From contig DATMQA010000096.1 of NCBI GenBank assembly GCA_035566895.1, forward strand, positions 1 to 64,000: a DNA stretch of 64,000 bases, read 5' to 3'. A program made the position numbers and the translations under genes. A model generated the notes under the pieces. That model did no database searches, was not told where the DNA came from, and saw only the letters and a list, made by a program, of their open reading frames with translations. Source of the DNA: DATMQA01 sp035566895. Lineage in GTDB: Bacteria; Verrucomicrobiota; Verrucomicrobiia; Limisphaerales; UBA8199. This document shows, piece by piece, positions 61,615 to 64,000 of the stretch. The number at the start of each line of letters is the position of its first letter. Positions within the stretch are counted from its first letter, which is position 1.

Positions 61615-62478
61615 TTAATCCCAGCTTTGCCGATATCCGGCCTGCAGCCTGCGGTAGTCGGGCAATTCCCCAGGGGGAACCGCTTGCGGCAGACTGCCGG
61701 AGACGGCTTTGGGCACCAGCCATTTCCAGTGTTCGGCATGGCCGTCACCAAAAGAAAGATTGCAGCCCTGGGCGTGCCGATTGGCAGGGACATCCCACCA
61801 GACCTGGGCGTCGCCCCAATACTGGAAAGCCGGCATCCCAAACGTGGAGTCGGCAATTTCGTCTTCGTGCACGTCCAAAAAGACGAAGAGTTTGGCGGGG
61901 TCAGGATTCCTGATCAAGGTGAGCTTGCTGAAACTGGGATTAGACCAACCATAAGGGTCCAAATCAGGTCTGCCGTTAATGCAAAGGTTCATATTATAAC
62001 TGCGCCAGCGTAGTTGGCTCAGTGGGGGGCTGCCGGGAGGCTGGACTGTTGATCGGTCTGCGGGGCAGTGATAGATGGGCAGCGAGGCATTGTAAGGAAA
62101 GAGAACGCCGTTGGTGATACCGGCGGGGTCCACGTCTGTTTTGGCATAATTGGAACACCAGGAGGCTGCGCTGGCCATGGGACCGCCGCCGATCAGGCCG
62201 ATGGAGTTGTTGGGCGGCAGGACGTCACTGTGATCGACCGCATACAAATGCCAGCAGGTCTCCATCTGTTTGAGATTATTCAGGCAGGAAAGACTCCAAG
62301 CGCGGGTTTTGGCGCCGGCCAGCGCGGGCAACAGCATGGCCGCCAGAATGGCGATGATGGCGATGACAACCAGCAGCTCAATCAAGGTAAACCCGAATGA
62401 TTCGCACGAGTAGCGCCTTCGTCCGTCAAGGACTAGATGTTGCTCAGATCGCCACGCGAAAGGAGCGAACGATTTCAT
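61615..62478 (-). CDS. Prepilin-like pseudopilin with H-x9-DG tail (tandem copy 2)
   Basis: 287 residues: leader MKSFAPFAWRSEQHLVLDGR...ESFG, then FTLIELLVVIAIIAILAAMLLPALAGAKTRAWSLSCLNNLKQMETCWHLYAVDH, the Cys-containing YHCPADRSTV and RHAQGCNLSFGDGHAEHWKWL. It is first in a two-gene set with the paralogue at 60703-61596, so both arose by tandem duplication and are probably cotranscribed. These pseudopilins are exported and assembled or anchored through the hydrophobic helix; their partner machinery is elsewhere. A promoter-like region with a 14-bp palindrome lies directly upstream. Confidence 0.87.
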   Translation of the reverse strand: MKSFAPFAWRSEQHLVLDGRRRYSCESFGFTLIELLVVIAIIAILAAMLLPALAGAKTRAWSLSCLNNLKQMETCWHLYAVDHSDVLPPNNSIGLIGGGPMASAASWCSNYAKTDVDPAGITNGVLFPYNASLPIYHCPADRSTVQPPGSPPLSQLRWRSYNMNLCINGRPDLDPYGWSNPSFSKLTLIRNPDPAKLFVFLDVHEDEIADSTFGMPAFQYWGDAQVWWDVPANRHAQGCNLSFGDGHAEHWKWLVPKAVSGSLPQAVPPGELPDYRRLQAGYRQSWD

Positions 62479-62508
62479 TGCGAGCCAGGTGGTTATATAA
62501 ACGTTGTT

Positions 62509-62536
62509 ACTATAACGTATTTGACAAGCTTGTCAC
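62509..62536 (-). promoter_or_regulatory. Promoter-like boxes with an overlapping 14-bp palindrome
   Basis: On the minus strand: GTGACA (62536-62531), 16-base spacer, TATAGT (62514-62509), about 30 bases upstream of the pseudopilin ATG at 62478. The perfect palindrome TGACAAG/CTTGTCA (62522-62535) covers the -35 region, as a repressor operator would. Nothing else is recognised in 62479-62732. Confidence 0.5.
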
Positions 62537-62732
62537 GGAAAAACGCCTTGCAAAGAAACGGCGGCCGCTTCCTGAGACTGAGATTCAAGTTGTGGAGGCA
62601 GGCTTCCGGCCGCCACGGTGGAAGATGCGCCCCGCCCGGGGACGAACCAAAGCAGTGAGTTCGCGTTTTGTGAGTTTACGCGTCCGGGGCAGCGGGTCGC
62701 GCAAATCGTACGATTGAATCGTATTTCTCAGC

Positions 62733-63281
62733 TCACTCTTGCAGTTCCCCGCTCTGCACCTTCTTGGCTACATGGTTCAGTCCGAGCGCGATTTGTTCGG
62801 TTTCCTCCCGGGTGGCATCCGGAGTGAAGATAAGCAGCCCATCGGTGATGTGGGTGGCGATTTTAGGGGCCCCAAGCCAGCGGCCAGCATTGAGCTTGTC
62901 TTCGCCGCGGTTCACAAACTGGCTAAAGAGGGCGATGTGTTTCCCGCGTCCGGCGGCGGTGTATTGCTCCAATAACCAGCTTCCCTGGCGGTTAAACTGG
63001 ACGCTCAGGGCGAACCCGCCGACCGTATCGACCACCTTCGCTTCCTTAACGAGGGCCTCGGTGAGAAAGGGTGCTTTATTAATGGTGAGCTTCACTACGG
63101 GATCGCGATGAACCGTGACTTCTTCGGTTCGACCCATAGGGTCGGGGTTGGCTTCCTGGTAGAGGCGGAGCGTGGCGAGTTGCTTTTTGCGCTTTCCCTC
63201 GGCGGTGTGACATCCGCAAATCAGCCCCGTCGCTATCACCAGCAACAGATAGATGTTGAATCGGTCCCAGCGAATCCGCAT
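62733..63281 (-). CDS. Lipoprotein with SecD P1-head-like domain
   Basis: 182 residues. The N terminus (MRIRWDRFNIYLLLVIATGL) ends in a lipobox-like ICGC (lipidated Cys24 likely), so the protein is membrane-anchored outside the cytoplasm. The mature part has an alpha/beta pattern like the P1 head subdomain of SecD: KLTINKAPFLTEALVKEAKVVDTVGGFALSVQFNRQGSWLLEQYTAAGRGKHIALFSQF and APKIATHITDGLLIFTPDATREETEQIALGLN. Stand-alone proteins with this domain are found in Verrucomicrobiota, with unknown function. It is not near sec genes here. Domain assignment moderate. Confidence 0.7.
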   Translation of the reverse strand: MRIRWDRFNIYLLLVIATGLICGCHTAEGKRKKQLATLRLYQEANPDPMGRTEEVTVHRDPVVKLTINKAPFLTEALVKEAKVVDTVGGFALSVQFNRQGSWLLEQYTAAGRGKHIALFSQFVNRGEDKLNAGRWLGAPKIATHITDGLLIFTPDATREETEQIALGLNHVAKKVQSGELQE

Positions 63282-63323
63282 AGTGCGCCAAACAATCGCA
63301 TCGCGTTAATAAAGTAAAGAATT

Positions 63324-63434
63324 ATGAGCAAACAATCCAACAAAGTGGAAAAGCGAAAACGTCGGAACGCCTATCTGAAGCGTAAAAAGGCCGCCGGTAA
63401 AAAGCCGGCTTCGGCGCCAGTTCCCGCCGCTTGA
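63324..63434 (+). CDS. 36-residue highly basic protein
   Basis: ATG 63324 opens MSKQSNKVEKRKRRNAYLKR and continues KKAAGKKPASAPVPAA before TGA. About a third of residues are Lys or Arg. The form (SKQSxKVxKRxRRxAYLKRKKAA) looks like a conserved small basic protein of Verrucomicrobiota, comparable in style to tiny ribosomal proteins such as bTHX or bL34, but not identified as either. Spacing to the origin-like cluster downstream is under 50 bases. Divergent from the lipoprotein gene. Confidence 0.6.
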   Translation: MSKQSNKVEKRKRRNAYLKRKKAAGKKPASAPVPAA

Positions 63435-63479
63435 TTGATCCGGCAGGTAAAACCGGCCCGCGAAACTTCACAGGAGAAC

Positions 63480-63622
63480 TTGTTCACAAAGCGTTCCCGG
63501 GTCGCGGCGGGGCGGTGAATAATTTTTTCGCAGGGTGCGCCGGGTCCCTGATTTTTCAAGGGTGCTACGAATTATTCACCGTTTATTCACCGGGTGGATT
63601 TGGTGAATAACCTTGTGCATAA
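63480..63622. other. Cluster of six DnaA-box-like 9-mers, candidate replication origin
   Basis: TTGTTCACA (+, 63480-63488), TTATTCACC (-, 63514-63522), TTATTCACC (+, 63572-63580), TTATTCACC (+, 63583-63591), TTATTCACC (-, 63602-63610) and TTATGCACA (-, 63614-63622, exact TTATNCACA). An AT-rich run (AATAATTTTTTCG, 63518-63530) could serve as an unwinding element. A basic small protein gene precedes it and non-coding sequence follows. No dnaA gene is visible in the window. Confidence 0.5.
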
Positions 63623-63647
63623 GTATCCATTGTCAGGGTACACTACT

Positions 63648-64000
63648 ATGATAAGCTGTTATCAGTTCATTGAAAGAACTGAGACGGACGGCGGCGGTCA
63701 ACAGATTGACGCTGGTCGTCTCAAGGATAATCCCAGGTGACTGGGGAACGGTTGGGCCAGGCTGGTTGGCTCAGCCCCTCTGAGGCCCGGGCCGCAAGGC
63801 CAGGACAGCGGAGGCAGGATTCACCAGTTCCTCTGGCGGCGTTCGCGCGCTGTCAGTACACGCGAAAAAGGAACTGAGCGATAAGGAGCGATTAGAAACC
63901 GCTTCGAGTCGAGTCAGGCAGTCCGGGAGAGTTTCGAACCCGGGCCCATCGCAGTTACCAGAGGGTATCCGGTTGCTACTGTGGATCAGCACGGGCGAAG
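63648..64000 (+). ncRNA. Putative structured RNA, running past the window end
   Basis: No credible protein frame covers this stretch, but stems follow one another: CAGTTC/GAACTG (63663-63681), GAGACG/CGTCTC (63682-63723) enclosing GTCAA/TTGAC, CCCAG-GTGA-CTGGG, GGCC-GCAA-GGCC with a GNRA tetraloop, GACAGCG/CGCTGTC, and CCGGG/CCCGG. Boxes TATGAT and TACACT near 63640-63652 might be a promoter, but no well-spaced -35 is seen. It was compared by eye with RNase P, tmRNA, SRP, 6S and cobalamin riboswitch signatures without a match. Alternatively it is the structured flank of the candidate origin. Confidence 0.4.

Noticed and set aside
63930..63960. tRNA T-arm (TTCGAA with GC stem)
   Set aside because: No acceptor, D or anticodon arms can be drawn around it; more likely one hairpin of the structured region.
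63660..64000. Cobalamin riboswitch or RNase P RNA
   Set aside because: Fragments such as GTCAGG and GGGAA occur but not in the required order, and the GAGGAAAGTCCGG core of RNase P is absent in the visible part.

Overview
The window looks like a chromosomal segment of a GC-rich member of the Verrucomicrobiota, probably the Pedosphaera/Limisphaerales side of the phylum. This rests on content, not on a marker gene: several prepilin-like proteins with the FTLIELLVVIAIIAILAAMLLPAL leader type and H-x9-DG tails, PEP-CTERM export, large secreted Ig/LamG/FG-GAP proteins with a shared C-terminal 'FYRL' module, a Tat-exported Gfo/Idh/MocA oxidoreductase, a PA14-domain sensor kinase, and many tiny lineage-restricted ORFs. 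No rRNA, tRNA, CRISPR array or complete insertion sequence was found.

Layout. 0-1.6 kb: PEP-CTERM protein, pseudopilin, ModE-like regulator. 1.8-5.8 kb: a bufferin-type RiPP locus on the minus strand (ECF sigma, membrane anti-sigma, Cys-rich Tat-signal precursor, BufB/MNIO, BufC). 5.8-8.9 kb: multi-PAS hybrid kinase. 9-14.8 kb: accessory island with overlapping unknown small genes, two disrupted small genes and phage terminase debris. 14.9-24.8 kb: esterase, clpB (behind a striking 8/9-bp repeat array), rhomboid protease, Tat oxidoreductase and pyruvate phosphate dikinase. 25-37 kb: sugar kinase, an NRPS-like single-module synthetase of the Pls/PosA type, gluQRS, an RmlD-like reductase, N-carbamoylputrescine amidase, Ser/Thr kinase and a membrane pyrophosphatase. 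37-52 kb: repeat-rich spacer, HtpX-like protease with LemA, TPR-sulfotransferase, a 1163-residue lectin-like exoprotein, and a NarL-type two-component system. 52-63 kb: tiny paralogues, recN, trypsin-like protease, FG-GAP exoprotein, aminotransferase, two tandem prepilin-like genes, a lipoprotein. 63.3-64 kb: a 36-residue basic protein, a cluster of DnaA-box-like 9-mers (candidate origin), and a highly structured apparently non-coding stretch running off the end.

How it works together. PPDK and the proton-pumping pyrophosphatase indicate a PPi-linked energy economy. The 1.8-5.8 kb locus reads as one sigma-controlled stress operon making a metal-binding peptide. The NarL-type pair shares an imperfect 25-bp motif with the lectin-like gene and the sulfotransferase, which suggests one surface-related regulon.

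The most unusual feature is repeat DNA: heptamer arrays facing inverted heptamer arrays inserted in frame in gluQRS and recN, REPIN-like paired hairpins with compensating stem changes (one inside the NRPS-like gene), and drifting 7-10 bp arrays between genes. Coordinates and motifs were read by eye; family assignments are from recognition of motifs and have not been checked by a database search.
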